Source: Alentia gelatinosa (Eukaryota > Annelida > Polychaeta > Phyllodocida > Polynoidae). From it: 64,000 nucleotides of DNA. This document shows positions 35,257-47,164 of the stretch, piece by piece (positions within the stretch are counted from its first letter, which is position 1; every line of letters begins with the position of its first letter). Made by a program: the position numbers and the translations under genes. Below the pieces are notes generated by a model. The model was not told the origin of the DNA and searched no databases. It was given only the letters and a program-made list of their open reading frames with translations. The stretch spans positions 52,620,723 through 52,684,722 of the forward strand of contig OX465584.1 of NCBI GenBank assembly GCA_950022655.1, in the 5' to 3' direction.

Positions 35257-35559
35257 ACAGTAAAACCTCGCGTAAGCGGACATCCTCCGTTCCGGGCCAA
35301 AGTGTCCGCTCACGTTGAGTGTCCGTTTACGCGGGGTTTTCAAGTTTTTACTGGTGAAATAATGTTGAATTGCCTATTAGATATATTTCTATAGCATATT
35401 ATGAATTAACAAGGATTATTATATGGAATATTTATCAAATATATTTGTTATTTTAAATAATAATTGATTACGTCTAGAATAATGAAGTAATTAATAAATG
35501 AGTTGATAAATATTCATAAAAATGCACAAATGTACATGTTCTGTTTGCTAAATAGGCCT

Positions 35560-36140
35560 CTTTCCATAGGCCGGTGTTGCACATTATCTGCGTGGTTACA
35601 CAATGCATGCAGCCAAACATACCCCTGGCAACGTATACTTTAACATTGGATTACTGAATGTGTGAAAGTAATACATTTATAATACCCATGTACATCATTC
35701 CCACATAGATAAAAGGGATTGCACTGTATTCTATGGTATTACAGCTCTGATTTGATGTTTCATACATGCATATCAATTCAATAATACTTTAGATATACCT
35801 TAGGTAACACAGGTACATGTATATCCAAACTGTATGCACAAGAATACATTGGCAGGCCTAGCTATAACATGCTTATCTTTCTCCAAGTTTAAACCAAGAC
35901 AATTATCAACTATAAAGTTTAGACAGCTCAGACTCGTTGATACAATACCCTAGTTTGTTCCAGCAGTTTAATCTGTCAAAAAACAACACTCCTGCAATCA
36001 CACCCACCGTTCACACTTAAGGTGTGATTGCACTATGTCTCTATATGAATACAGCTGGACTCGCGGTGTTTGTCCGAGCGGCCGCGTAACTAGACAGTGG
36101 GACGTAAAGGGGCGCTGAACGGCAACATCTGTATTGACAC
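35560..36140. repeat. ~580-bp dispersed repeat, copy 1
   Basis: Diverged direct copy of 42945-43535. Shared blocks include 'catattctatggtatt[a/c]cagctc' and 'tgcggtgtttgtccgagcgg' followed by 'ccgcg'. The last phrase resembles a type-II tRNA A box but no B box follows, so I do not call a tRNA. Confidence 0.75.
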
Positions 36141-36443
36141 TCAACCCGCCCCATGCCTCGACCTATAGCCTGTCCGAGCCCTCTCACCTGCCACCTATGT
36201 GAGTTCAACAGTTTCGTTAACCCCTACCACCCCCAACCCGCCGTGGACTGCCCTCTCCACTCACAAAGCCCGTCCAGGCCCGCTAGACAACTGACACACA
36301 CTTCTATTGTCTCACCTGTGTTGGTGGAGTTGTAGACCACGCCAATAACAGATTAATCCCGATATTCCGGAGTGTTGTCCTCAGACTGATTGGCCATTTT
36401 TGTCAGGGTATCCGTGTGAGGTGTCCGCTAACATGGTTTTCTT

Positions 36444-37043
36444 AAGCCTGTAAGACACCGAAATTGGTTCCCGATTCATCCCGACCATCGGCTCGGTGAG
36501 AGTCGGGAATAAAACTTCGGTGTCTTATACCTATAAGACACCGACATGTAGACTCTTCCCGATGACACCTCCCCCTTTTATGACCTCGTAAATTACCCGG
36601 GTTAAGATCAAAGAGAGCAGCCGGGTGCCGGGCCCGGCTGGGCCCCGGGCCGGGTGATAAGTACATATAGGCAATAATGCAAAGTTTAATAACTTCTGGT
36701 CTATTTAAGATATTAGAAAAAGGTTTTCAGATCTATGATTGCTTGTTTCACATCGATATAAGACACTTGTAAATCGGACCGAGGGATAGATGGCAACGCT
36801 TTTTAAATGACATGCTCAGAATCGGTAACAATCGGTGAAAGTGCGTACACCGGAATCTTAAGGTCGGGCAGAGTCGGTCATATCTGACATGGTAGTAATG
36901 CCCGACGCGTCGGGAAAAGCAATAAAATCGGGTCGGTGAAGTGCGTACACCGATCCGATTGATGCCGATTGTCGCAGACCCGACGGATCCGTCGGGCAAA
37001 GGTAGAATCGGGCACAGTGGTCGGGTCGGTGTCTTATAGGCTT
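36444..37043. mobile_element. 600-bp MITE with 18-bp inverted ends
   Basis: Left AAGCCTGTAAGACACCGA and right TCGGTGTCTTATAGGCTT are inverse copies with one mismatch. The same terminal string occurs again as an internal palindrome at about 36530-36550. The interior is rich in 'cggt' and 'cccga' words and contains 'gtgaaRtgcgtacaccg' twice. Confidence 0.75.
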
Positions 37044-37514
37044 TAGCCTTGTCGTACCGAAATAAGTGTCCGCTTACGTGTGGTTAAATTAAATATCTAA
37101 TAGAGGGAAGGATTCCCGTTTTATGACCCACCGATTACGGAGTCTCCATAGGAAATGTATAGGGCACCTGGAATTGGCTACCCGGAGATTCTGGCATGTC
37201 AGAATCTCCTGCAGGAGATTCCGGAAAAATAGTCCTGTCCATAAAGAGGTTGAATTATTGTGTACTTCAAAATAAGTTTCCTGAATGTTCCTCCAATGCT
37301 AATTATTTGGAATCAATCATAATAATCTCATTTACCATCAGATATCACTGTCATAACATGTATACTTTACATGCTAAAAGTGCAGATTAATGGCGAACTA
37401 TATTATTGGTGAATGTACACCGAAATACTGCCACACTTGACAGTGCCGTGATGTCTGGAACTAAATGGCTTACAGAAACTTTTTAATTGCAATAGATTTG
37501 TTATCAATCTTGTA

Positions 37515-37660
37515 GGTGGGTAATAAATACAATAACAACTGGTTTTGCATACGAATGACCGTAATCTCCTTGTAGTTGACGACGTAATATCCTCGCTGTA
37601 ATGGTATATCCATAACTGATCAAGGAGCATGGAATTGTGAAAAATAGCAATTGAAAGGTT
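37515..37660. mobile_element. Hairpin repeat copy H (diverged)
   Basis: Starts 'aataaatacaataacaactg' and has 'gaccgtaatctccttgtagt' then 'tgacgacgtaatatcc', with a partial complementary arm 'gatcaaggagcatgg'. It is a third arm variant of the TTTATTATCC family; pairing is imperfect. Confidence 0.5.
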
Positions 37661-38407
37661 TGGCATTATTCAGTTTAAGGGTTATTTTCTGAAACCCACT
37701 TGCACGCAGTCAACTTGCATCTACAACAGACTGTCTAAGAGCCAGATGTATCAAGCACCAGTGGGTCTTGAGGTATTTCGGTTTTGAGTGATTGGTCATG
37801 GTCAGCTGGGCACGCCTCTAAGGCCCTGAGATGCTGGCCCTCTGCTCCTTCCCAATGTCACAGTGTCAGCACGCAGATGGTGAAGGTTATGTTTTTTAGC
37901 AGCAAGCTCAAAGTCTATATGACAACTCTAATCTTTTGGCAGACTATTTTGAGCACATTTCCTACAGGATGTGCTTGGAGTGTTTCCACTACATTGGGAC
38001 ACAGTTGACCAAACCTAGGCTTGGAGGCTGAACTGCAATTCTCGTATAGGGAAAACTGAAACCTGCTACATTGTATTCTGTGTGCCTAGGTCTACACTTG
38101 GCTTTGCCCTTTCTGTTGTAATAGATTGAAAACAGGTCCCGATATATCACTTAGCCCAAAAGCTACGTAACTTTGCTTTATTGTCCACGGAATATTGCAC
38201 TCGACATGCTTGGCTGATCACAGTTCCACTTTAGCTTGCTGGTGGTGCGTCAATTGCCAATGTCAATGATGTAACCGATTCGTTCCGGTCATCGGATCGG
38301 TCTAAATCGGTCATAAATCAGTCCTGCTGATCTGAGGGTTTTATACATGCCTAGATTGTCGCTCTATCGCTGCAACGGTCTTCGTTCGCTTTTAAGCCCC
38401 GGCTCCA
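37661..38407. other. No gene recognised; inverted dispersed repeat
   Basis: About 37740-37840 matches 45838-45960 in reverse orientation ('gtgattggtcatggtcagct' with 'gggca'). Short frames only. Confidence 0.45.
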
Positions 38408-39020
38408 TCAGAGAGACGGGATCGTCGCACACGTTTTATGGACCCATCGGGGGTCCATCGGCGGTATTTTATTACCCAAACTGCGATGAATCAGTCGCAG
38501 GAAAAGCCAGGGTATGCCACACTGGTGCGATGGAATCGTTGCAATGGACGATCAGAAATACATGCTCATATATATATATATATATTTGTATGTTTATATA
38601 TACATGTGTATAAGATATATCATCAATTTAGTGTATAATGTTGACAACAATAAAGAGAATTACATTTAGGAAAAGAAAAAGAAATAATGGACACAGGCTA
38701 ATGCCTACAGTCACAGCCTTCCGTTTTCACAGCTTGTTATGTTATCACACCATATACCAGTGGTATGGACTCCCTTGCTCAAATATATCAGACTTTAGAA
38801 CATACTAACTATAGGAAGCACTCCATGACTGTGCGACGGATCTGTCGCATATCATGAACATCTCATGATGTGCGATGCGACGGATTCGTCGCATCGCACA
38901 CACGCGCAAGTCCGGCCACACTGGGGAGATTGTGTGCGATGCGACGGGCGGCGCCGTTTTTATGACCCTCGGCCGGCGTTTATGACTTTTTATGGACTTG
39001 CGACGAATCTGTCTCTCTGA
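38408..39020. mobile_element. 613-bp non-autonomous transposon with ~22-bp inverted ends
   Basis: Left 'tcagagagacgggatcgtcg' and right 'cgacgaatctgtctctctga' are inverse copies with about three mismatches. The interior repeats 'tgcgatgcgacggattcgtc' motifs and (AT)n at about 38567-38585. A relative lies near 1080-1290. Confidence 0.65.
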
Positions 39021-39022
39021 TA

Positions 39023-39074
39023 AACTTAACCTATCTTCATCAGGAGTTTACTCCTGATGAAGATAGGTTAAGTT
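39023..39074. repeat. Perfect 25-bp palindrome next to a Penelope-like motif
   Basis: Arms aacttaacctatcttcatca/ggagt (39023-39047) and the exact complement (39050-39074) are separated by two bases. The right arm continues 'ctcctgatgaag...cgaaacgtc', the pattern seen at hammerhead-bearing ends of Penelope-like elements. Confidence 0.85.
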
Positions 39075-39190
39075 CGAAACGTCGAGTTTTCACTATAATC
39101 ACTGATCATTCATCTCATCAGCATTGTCTGTACTCATCCTTTATAATCAATAAACTTTTTCAACTGAATTGGAACGAGTCCGTTTTTTGT
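39050..39190 (+). mobile_element. Penelope-like element terminal fragment (tentative)
   Basis: Contains CTGATGA at 39054-39060 and CGAAACGTC at 39075-39083, the two conserved blocks of a hammerhead-type core, then an AT-rich tail ending 'caataaactttttcaactg'. Stem II pairing between the blocks looks weak, so ribozyme activity is doubtful. Confidence 0.4.
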
Positions 39191-39478
39191 GGTTAAACCC
39201 TTCTCTGACACCTAAAACGAAGAAGGTAGATTGTGTTACAACTACCTGAATTAAGTAGAACTAAGTTGACTGTGTACAATTAGTACAATGACTGGTTTCT
39301 TGCAATGGTGGCTTGTGTTGCAACCACTGAAATGTATTGATTGATGTTTGTCGCTAATAGAACAAAGATGAAATATTAGCAGTTAATGTCGGTAAGGTTT
39401 CTCACCCTCATTGTGAAATAAGACTATAAAGTTGATAGAAAGGTCAGCCATGTAGTGATTGTAAGTTGTATTATTAGG

Positions 39479-39603
39479 AAACGTCCTTACTGTAGACGAA
39501 ACGGTTCCTGTTCGAGGTCAATCGTCGATTTCATACTGCCTGACGCCATAGGTGGAAGGCAGTATGAAAACGGAGACCATTTCGTCTACAGTGAGGACGT
39601 TTG
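39479..39603. repeat. Foldback element with 27-bp arms
   Basis: 'aaacgtccttactgtagacg' with 'aaacggt' on the left pairs with 'accatttcgtctacagtgag' with 'gacgttt' on the right (three or so mismatches). An inner pair, 'catactgcc'/'ggcagtatg', continues the stem. Confidence 0.7.
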
Positions 39604-39749
39604 CTTATTATTATTATTTACCTTTAATTGGTGAAAAAACGCCATTTCAATGACATACAAAGTCGCAGTCACAGCGGGCACGAACATTATTATTACTGCA
39701 CCCCTAGCAGCGGGCAGTATTTGATAGACATTCGGACATAGGTATTATC

Positions 39750-40050
39750 GTAAAACTGGATGAGTTTTAATCTTGGCCACCATATTCCACGACTGAAGTT
39801 TGGCAAAGGGACTTCATGAGGCGAAGCCGAGTGAAGTCTGGAGCCAAAACTTCAGGAGTGGAATGCAGTGGCCACGATTAAAACGAATCAGGTTTTGATT
39901 TTATCCTACCCTATCTCCTCGATTTTGGAATATTACGTGATAACAATGCTGTATGCCACTAGTGGCATATAAAATTCCGTATGCCAGTTAGCGTGGCATA
40001 CGGAAACCCAATGTTAAGCCTATGGGATTTTATATTAGGGGTAGGATAAA
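39750..40050. mobile_element. Hairpin repeat copy J (GGATAA-type family)
   Basis: Inverse-orientation copy of 30271-30511: a hairpin with 'ttaatcttggccaccatatt' and its complement comes first, then 'ttatcctaccc', a palindromic 'gtatgccactagtggcatat', 'gtggcatacgg', and the end 'ttaggggtaggataaa' at 40050. Confidence 0.7.
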
Positions 40051-40090
40051 TAATAATATGAAAGATGTACTCATCTCATCCCATCGTGAA

Positions 40091-40470
40091 CATAGACAAT
40101 AATCGATGGTTTTATGGACAGGCGGCCGTAAACCACGAGAAGCTAGCGCCCGTGTATTACGACGTCAACTTCGAGTGGTTTACAGAGCCGCCTTTCCACA
40201 TAATCATCGTTTGTTTTATTTATTATCCATAATTTCGAATGAATTAAACCCAGTAATTGCCATATTAAAGGGTATAGCAATAGCGACTATTTCTTTGCTC
40301 TATAGCAAAAGGGACTATTTTCCCCGTATTCCATGGTTTTGAGGCCGTATACCACAGGTTTGAATCCGTATACCACAGTTATGGTATCTGGCAGGTTTTA
40401 TACAATGGGTGGTGGTTTACAGAGTCCCCATACATTTTCAATGGGGGCTTTGTATACGATGGATAATAAA
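40091..40470. mobile_element. Hairpin repeat copy E (TTTATTATCC family)
   Basis: Close relative of copy A over its whole length, ending 'gatggataataaa' at 40470. The hairpin loop lacks the GTTGACGCGTAGTAATA block of copy A, but both GTAAACCAC (5' arm) and GTGGTTTAC (3' arm and internal module) are kept. Confidence 0.75.
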
Positions 40471-41369
40471 GACTTAACCTGTGGTCATCTGCTCAGTCAG
40501 TATTAATATTATGAAGAATGTAACTTCAAAACTTCAAAACCGAGGGAGCGGGCGGAAGAACGGTTAAAACCGAGCCCGGACATCATACAACTGTATCTGA
40601 TGAAAACCCTAATAAATTTGATAAAAGAAAAACAAAAAAAAACAACATTTTTTAAAATCATTGATCCAAACAATTTGTCACATGGGCGATCTTCCATTAT
40701 TTGCTCTTGGCGGAGATACAAATCAGGTTTTGCTGCGCGTTGCGCCTATCAATTCATCATTAGTTAATATAGATCATATAGTAATGAAGCCTTCCACCCA
40801 AATGATATGTGAGTTATGATATGGAATGAGATAAACATGTAAAACTATAAAATGACAACAGGGTCTTGATCTTCATTCCAATAGGCGCTTTAGGCCAATC
40901 TGTCTTTATCATATTGTTTCGAGAAGTTTATCGCGTTTTTTAGACGCGATAAACTTGAAAAACTCTGTCCCCTGGCCTTAATAAATGGACGCTTCCTAGA
41001 TGTATTTGCCTTGGGTATTAAAGTACATAGCCTCGGAAGTTACATTCTAATTAAAAAACACCAGCTTGTAAATACTTAATTACACCCGCATTTGGAAGCC
41101 CATCCCACAATATTTGTTTGCGCTCTTAACACACAAAGTAGCGGGTTGGGTAATCTATGAATGCCTGCGGTGAATTGATGCTAAAATTAGCTGCGATGTA
41201 AGAGCCGTCATTGAATACGCCCAACAGGTATGACCATGACCCAATCTACGAGGGTCCAGGGAGTAGTCACGCCTCTGTCTAGACACACGGGCGTCACATA
41301 GCGTCAAATAGCGTCACATAGCGTCATACAGGGCGACCTCGACTGGCCTCAGTCCCAAGCCCCAGTCCA
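40471..41369. other. No gene recognised
   Basis: AT-rich DNA with a small hairpin at about 40930-40955 ('gtttatcgcg'/'cgcgataaac'). No coding evidence. Confidence 0.4.
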
Positions 41370-41772
41370 GGGGCCCATTTAATAATCTAGGATCGTACAT
41401 ACATACCCTTATCTGTATGCCGTTCGTTGTTGATTTTCTTTTGATTTTTTAATTTGAATTGTTTATTGACGTAACAGTGTCACTGTAGCACAAGTGATTT
41501 TCAACTTGGTAAATAATCACAATCACAGAGAAAAAAACGGGTCATATACGTATGCCTACAATAGGGTTAATCCATTTAAGGTAGATAAATTAACTTAAAT
41601 GTCATAGAGACCCAGGGACGATGTGAGTCAACTTTATTCAACACTTAGGGATGACCACATGGAGGCTAATACTGTCTTAGCAAACAGACTTAGATATCAT
41701 GAAACGACAACCATTGTGCGAGGTACAGAAAAGGGTCTTCTTGTACGATCCTAGATTATTAAACGGGCCCCA
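41370..41772. mobile_element. 403-bp MITE with ~31-bp inverted ends
   Basis: Left ggggcccatttaataatcta then ggatcgtaca pairs with right tgtacgatcctagattatta then aacgggcccc (two mismatches). The right half is one of three related copies (also 15550-15740 and 46570-46740). Confidence 0.75.
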
Positions 41773-41859
41773 GGGAGGTGTGTCGTAGGCAAAGTGTTGC
41801 ACAGACCTGTTGGTTGGAACTGACACTGATGGTCTAAGACCCATTGGGATTTGGCCCAT

Positions 41860-42430
41860 AATTTCCGGAATTGCCAACATAAAATGGCCTGTTTGTGAGC
41901 TATTATTTCATATTTCGCCTGATTATTACTTCAGATACGCTAAATTATCGATGGGTGATATCACTCTGAAATGATATCCCATAAACATGTCATTTTGTGT
42001 TGGCGATTCCGGAGATCGCTGCCGTTTCTCGCTTGGTGTGTCTCCGGCTTGATACTGGAGACACACCAAGCGAGTAACGCTGGAATCGCTAACACAAAGT
42101 GGCGTATATGTGAGCTATTATTTCATATTTCACCTTATCATTGCATCAGAGATGCTAAGTTATTGGTGAGAGACATTACTACGAAACAATATCTCACATA
42201 AGTGCTATTTTGTCTTGGCGATTCCAGATATCGCCACCTTGACTGGCTTGGTGTGTCCCCGGCATAAGATATCTTTTCACAGTAATATGTCCCACTGATA
42301 ATTTAGCGTCTCAGAAGCAATAGTCAGGTGAAATGTTAAACCTTGGTTCATATACACGCCATTTTATTATGTAAACGATTCTGGAGATGGCTGCGTTTCT
42401 CGCTGGGTTTGTTATCCTAGGCAGCCCATA
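41860..42430. repeat. Alternating direct and inverted repeats
   Basis: 'ggagacacaccaagcgag' pairs with 'ctcgcttggtgtgtctcc' around 42060. The longer blocks 'gtgagctattatttcatatt' and 'ttggcgattccRgagatcg' recur two to three times with partial palindromy. A related scrap is at about 46770-46850. Confidence 0.65.
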
Positions 42431-42483
42431 TGAGCGTGTTTGCCGACACTCAATAAAAACTAAAATAGCAAGTTACTGACCTC

Positions 42484-42495
42484 GGAGAGAGAGAT

Positions 42496-42567
<72 letters not shown>

Positions 42568-42601
42568 GAGGGAGGGAGAGAGAGAGAGAGGGAGAGAGAG
42601 G

Positions 42602-42643
<42 letters not shown>

Positions 42644-42830
42644 GAGAAAGGGAGACAGAGACAGAGACAGAGAGAGGGGGAGAGACAGACAGAGAGAGAG
42701 ATAGAGAGACAGACAGACAGACAGGCAGACAGAGGGAGAGAGAGAGACAGACAGACAGACATACATAGAGAGACACAGAGAGAGACACACACAGAGAGAC
42801 ACACAGAGACACACAGAGAGAGACAGACAT
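42484..42830. repeat. (GA)n-rich microsatellite, ~350 bp
   Basis: Long purine-rich run of GA with interspersed GGGA and GACA variants. Minus-strand frames of 125-151 codons over it encode only Ser/Leu/Cys/Val low complexity and are artefacts of the repeat. Confidence 0.95.
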
Positions 42831-42944
42831 ACAATTTGATTTGAGTGCAATTAAATCTAGAGGGAGAAACTAGACAATGCCATCGGGTTGCTCTGCTGTT
42901 AGGTGCTACAATCACGCCACGCTACCAGCACAAAAGCTGAATTG

Positions 42945-43535
42945 GCCTTTTTCAACAGGCTGGTGTCGCACCTTATCTGCTTAGTTATGCCACAGCTGAA
43001 GCCAAACATTCACCTGGCAACGTATACCATAGCATTGATTCACAGAGTGTATGAGCGTAAAATGTTCATAATACCCGTGCACATTATTTCCAGAGAAATA
43101 ACAGTGATTGCATCATATTCTATGGTATTCCAGCTCCAATTTGGTGTGTCATACATGCATATCACCTATGTGATACTTTAGATGCACCTTAGATAACACA
43201 GGGACACCAAAACTGGATACAGAATAACACATTGGCAGGCCTAGCTGTAATATGCTTATCTCTTTCCTATATCTAAACCTAGCAAAATTACAAGTTTAGA
43301 CAGCACTGACTCGTTAATACAATACCCTAGGCTAGTTTTTTCCAGCAATTTAATCTGTCAATATACAACACCCCTGCAATCACACCCACTGTTCACACTT
43401 TAGGTGTGATTGCTGTGTGTCTATATATATATATATGAATACCGCCAATATGACTTGCGGTGTTTGTCCGAGCGGCCGCGTTATGAGACAGTGGGCCGCT
43501 AGGTGGCGCTGAACGGCAACACCTGTATTAGACTG
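42945..43535. repeat. ~580-bp dispersed repeat, copy 2
   Basis: Direct, diverged partner of 35560-36140, with the same order of blocks from 'catctgc..ggttaca' through 'gtttgtccgagcggccgcg' and 'ggcgctgaacggcaaca'. Confidence 0.75.
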
Positions 43536-46500
43536 CAGTGCAACTCCTGATGATAATTTCCAAAAATACCCGGCCCCTCAGAGAGTGGAGCGGTCAGTCC
43601 ACCAGACATGCACCCCCTCACGCGGTCCCCACGCTGCCCCCACGCCGTGTCCATGCACCAGGCGGCGATTTGAGGGGCACATATATGTATGTATACATAT
43701 AGGGACTAGACTCAGGTTAGCTAGTGTACCCGGCCCTGTCCATTACGTGAAGAGTACGAACAGATTAGGGCTGGAGACTTTACCTAGACCCAGGTGAATG
43801 GTTAAGTTATGTGTGTTTAATTGTATAGAGACGCGGTAGCTTGATATGCTGTGTTTCACTGAACTGATATGTGTAAATGCTTATTAGAATGAGGATTAAA
43901 TATTTCTTGTGATGTATCATCACCCACATTATTCCACTATCTTCTATTTTATTTGATCATGTACTCGAGATCGCTCATTGACATTCACTGGAAAGAGCTT
44001 TCTCTCAGAAAGCAGTGAATAAAATTTTCTTTTTTCTATGTGGCAAGTTTACAGTGTGGGAGCCTGCAAGCTGCAAATGGGCCATTGGAAGGTAAATCTC
44101 ATGTAACATGAATTTCCATACAACAATTTTCGATGATATCTCGAAGAAAGTAATGAGTTCAGTCATTCCTATATTCATTACTCTGGATTCTTTCCAAGAA
44201 TAAAGGATAAGCTTTCCCCTGGTCTTGTCTCTTTCTGGATGGCAAAAAGACTTAAAAGTAGTATCTGGTACACATACAAGCTGTTGTATCGTTTTTGATA
44301 TCACATATCAAAGTAGATCCGCACTTGTAATACTCAATATTAAATTACATATCTGTTACAAGGCAGGAGTCTCTAGTTTATATGGATAATGGGGTGTATT
44401 GTCGAGAGTCTGCCTAGAAGAAAAAACACACCAAGGCCGACTACAACGAACAAAAATCTTTTAAATATATTATACTCATTAGCTCTCCATAAAAACAACA
44501 TTTCACAAAGCCATAAATTGCACCAACATTATAACACAGAATTAAGTCCAGAAGTTAACGAAAACCGGATAAACTCCAATGAAATATTTAATCATGGTTG
44601 TTAATCATCATAATCACAACGTTTTGACAATTTCATAATTCTCATTTATAGGTGGTGTCCCATACTTGAAATCCATGTTTTTTCATCCCAGAAAAAAAAC
44701 CCGGCAAAACTGCAGATCCACGGTCCCCAGTACCAATATGAAAATAGTTCCGTGAGTGCGGCCGTGTCCAAAACGTAGTCTAATGCCCAATTTGTTCAAT
44801 TAGACTTAGTAAAAGAGGCGAAAAATGATTCGGAATATTCGCTGAGTGTGGATGGGCCGACGAAAACATGTATTGCAGTAAATAATAAAGTTCAAGATAG
44901 GGATCATGGATCTGCAGTTTTACCGGAAAAAAAAACCCAACTTTTCTTGTATATATGACTTGGATACTCACGTCTGGCGGTGAATTCAAAGCGCCGGCTG
45001 GCTGCAAGTATTCCTTCCGGAGGTTCCTACACTACTGACGCCGATGGCTGTACCCCTCTGACTGCACCCACAGCGCTTTCCCAGTCCCAAACAGGGTGCA
45101 CTCAGGCCTGCCACCTAGCGGCGCGGGAGAGAACCACGCTCCGCTGGGTGGCATCAAAGGCGCCGGGGTCGAATGGAACGCAGAGCGTGCAGAATCACTC
45201 TCCCAGCAGAGGTCTTGCGATCTACTGCCTGTGGCCGCTTATGTCTCTGCACCAACCTGCCTGCTTGGGTCAAAATCGGGCCAGTTTTCAAAATATCCTG
45301 AATGCTTAGCGCTTTGGGGAGTATTTTGGGGTTTACTTGTAAATAGAGATGCACTTATTTAGATGGTAAGTAATATACATGTACACTCATTTCTGTTTTT
45401 TGTTATGCCAAATCAGGCATAGTCATAGGGATTACTTTTTTCAGTGGAAAGCACCTCAGGTAATGCAAGGGTTTGTTTGTCAAAATAAAACATGTGCTCA
45501 CTTGTAGGGGCAGTCTAATCAACTGTGGATTCATGTTATAAAGTGGTTTAGAACTGAGAAGAAACAGCTGGATTGTCTGTGAAGCTCATTTAGCTATATT
45601 CCTTTTTTTCTCAACTCAGCCTATAGGCGAGGTTAGTACGGGCTTCGTAAACTAACTTGTTCTGCTCCGAGATCTTGGTACAGTTTATTAGTATTCCCTT
45701 TATTAGAGTGTGCTTGGACGCCCTATATACATTGCATAGAGGTTAGAGTGATCACATTGAACTTCCAGCGTGCTTCCAAAAAACTATCCCTTCTCTATCT
45801 GCATGCTATTCACTGTGATAGTGAGAACAGAGCAGGGAGCCAGTATCTCATGGTCTGAGAGGCATGCCCAGCTGACCATGACCAATCACTCAAGACCAAA
45901 ACCATCAAGACCCATTGGTGCTTGATTTGTTTGGATCCAAGATAGGCAGTTGTAGAAATGGCAAGTTTACTGGGTGCAAGTGGGTTACAGAAAACTAGCC
46001 ATTGACTGAATGTCACCCCAACCTTTTAATTGTTGTTCATTTATAATTGCACACTTATTCATCAATGATGAACATACTATTTGCTCCTAGTTATATATAC
46101 CTATGATTATTGAAATAATGTGTGAATTTTACCTTGATGGCCTGTAATTCGCCAATCCAGATGTTATCGATTCATGAACACTCAGATATGGGACTGTCTT
46201 GCACGCTTTGAACAATTCTTTACCTGTTGCAAAGTAACATCGAGAGTGACAGTGGCTTTATGACGCTCTCTCTCTCGGAACTTTGTTATGTTGAGTGATA
46301 GCAGAGTTGAAGCAGAGATTAGTGAGCACATACACCTCAACCGACCTGCTGGGAGAGTGAGCGGTAGCGATGACATCACACAAAAACTTTGAGTGTACGA
46401 TAGTACGGTGGGCGTAGCATTGTTTCTTACATATTCTAAGGTGATAATTTCCTTATTGGGTATGTTTTTAAAATGCTCACCATTTGTTTGTTTATTTTAC

Positions 46501-46569
46501 GTCGATTTCGGGTGAATGTATATTGCCGGGTGATTGTATTGTGTACGTATACCTCTGACCCTTTTCTGT
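43536..46569. other. No gene recognised; one inverted pair
   Basis: About 44702-44730 and 44908-44935 are inverse copies around 'aaaactgcagatcca', a possible 230-bp MITE. About 45838-45960 is the reverse partner of 37740-37840. Frames of up to 109 codons (44980-45309) show no domain or codon signal I can trust. Confidence 0.4.
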
Positions 46570-46760
46570 ATGTCAAAAAGACCCAGGGACGATATGGGTC
46601 AACTTTATTCAACACTTATGGATGACCTTATGGACGGCTATGACTGCCATAGTGAGCGAACTTAGATATTATTAAATGATAATCCTTGTACGAGGTAAAG
46701 AAAAGGGTCTTCATGTGCGATCCTAGATTATTCAATCACAAAATGGTGTGTAGCCTATGC
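46570..46760. repeat. Dispersed repeat, third copy
   Basis: Matches 41590-41765 and 15550-15740 through 'gacccagggacgat', 'caactttattcaacactta' and 'gaaaagggtctt', ending with 'cgatcctagattatt'. Confidence 0.7.
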
Positions 46761-46989
46761 TAGATACTATTTCATAGGAATATCTCCCACTGATAATTAA
46801 CATCTCAGAAGCAAATAATCAGGTGAAACATGAAATAATAACTCACACCTGAACTGCATGTATGACAAACCGAATTGAAGCTGGAGTATCATAGAATACG
46901 ATGCAATTGCTGTAATTTCCCTGAAAGTACATATACCACTTTTGTCAACGATTGAGATTAGCTTGAATGTCCTGAAATGTTGAAATTAA

Positions 46990-47140
46990 ATTATAACTTT
47001 TGTAACACACAGCGTCGCCCGCGTATAATTCAATTTAAAAGTGCTACCTCAAAAAAAAGGCTACTCTTGCCGAAACGTTGTGTGTACTACTGTTCCAAAT
47101 AAAGCCAATCATCAAACCGATCTGGGATCTTGTTGAGTTG
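46990..47140 (+). mobile_element. Penelope-like terminal scrap (tentative)
   Basis: 'aaggctactcttgccgaaac' and 'gttgtgtgtac' followed by 'aaataaagcc' has the layout of the GAAAC half of a hammerhead-bearing Penelope-like end. The CTGATGA half is replaced by an A-run, so the ribozyme would not be functional. Confidence 0.35.
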
Positions 47141-47164
47141 TACTTGCTACAATCTACTTTATTA

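Larger units (their letters stand above)
35257..37090. mobile_element. Pogo/Tigger-like element remnant
   Basis: The left end, after a TA, reads CAGTAAAACCTCGCGTAAGC, the form typical of pogo/Tigger transposon termini. Related but degraded inverse ends ('gtccg[c/t]ttacg...gg') occur at about 35320, 36422 and 37066. There is no transposase, so it is a decayed or non-autonomous copy with other repeats inserted. Confidence 0.5.

Noticed and set aside
36060..36085. A tRNA-Leu/Ser gene from 'gtccgagcggccgcg'
   Set aside because: Only an A-box likeness; no B box or stem pairing at either copy (36070 or 43467).
42450..42915. Minus-strand frames of 125-151 codons rich in Ser, Leu, Cys and Val
   Set aside because: They translate a (GA)n microsatellite; composition is fully explained by the dinucleotide repeat.
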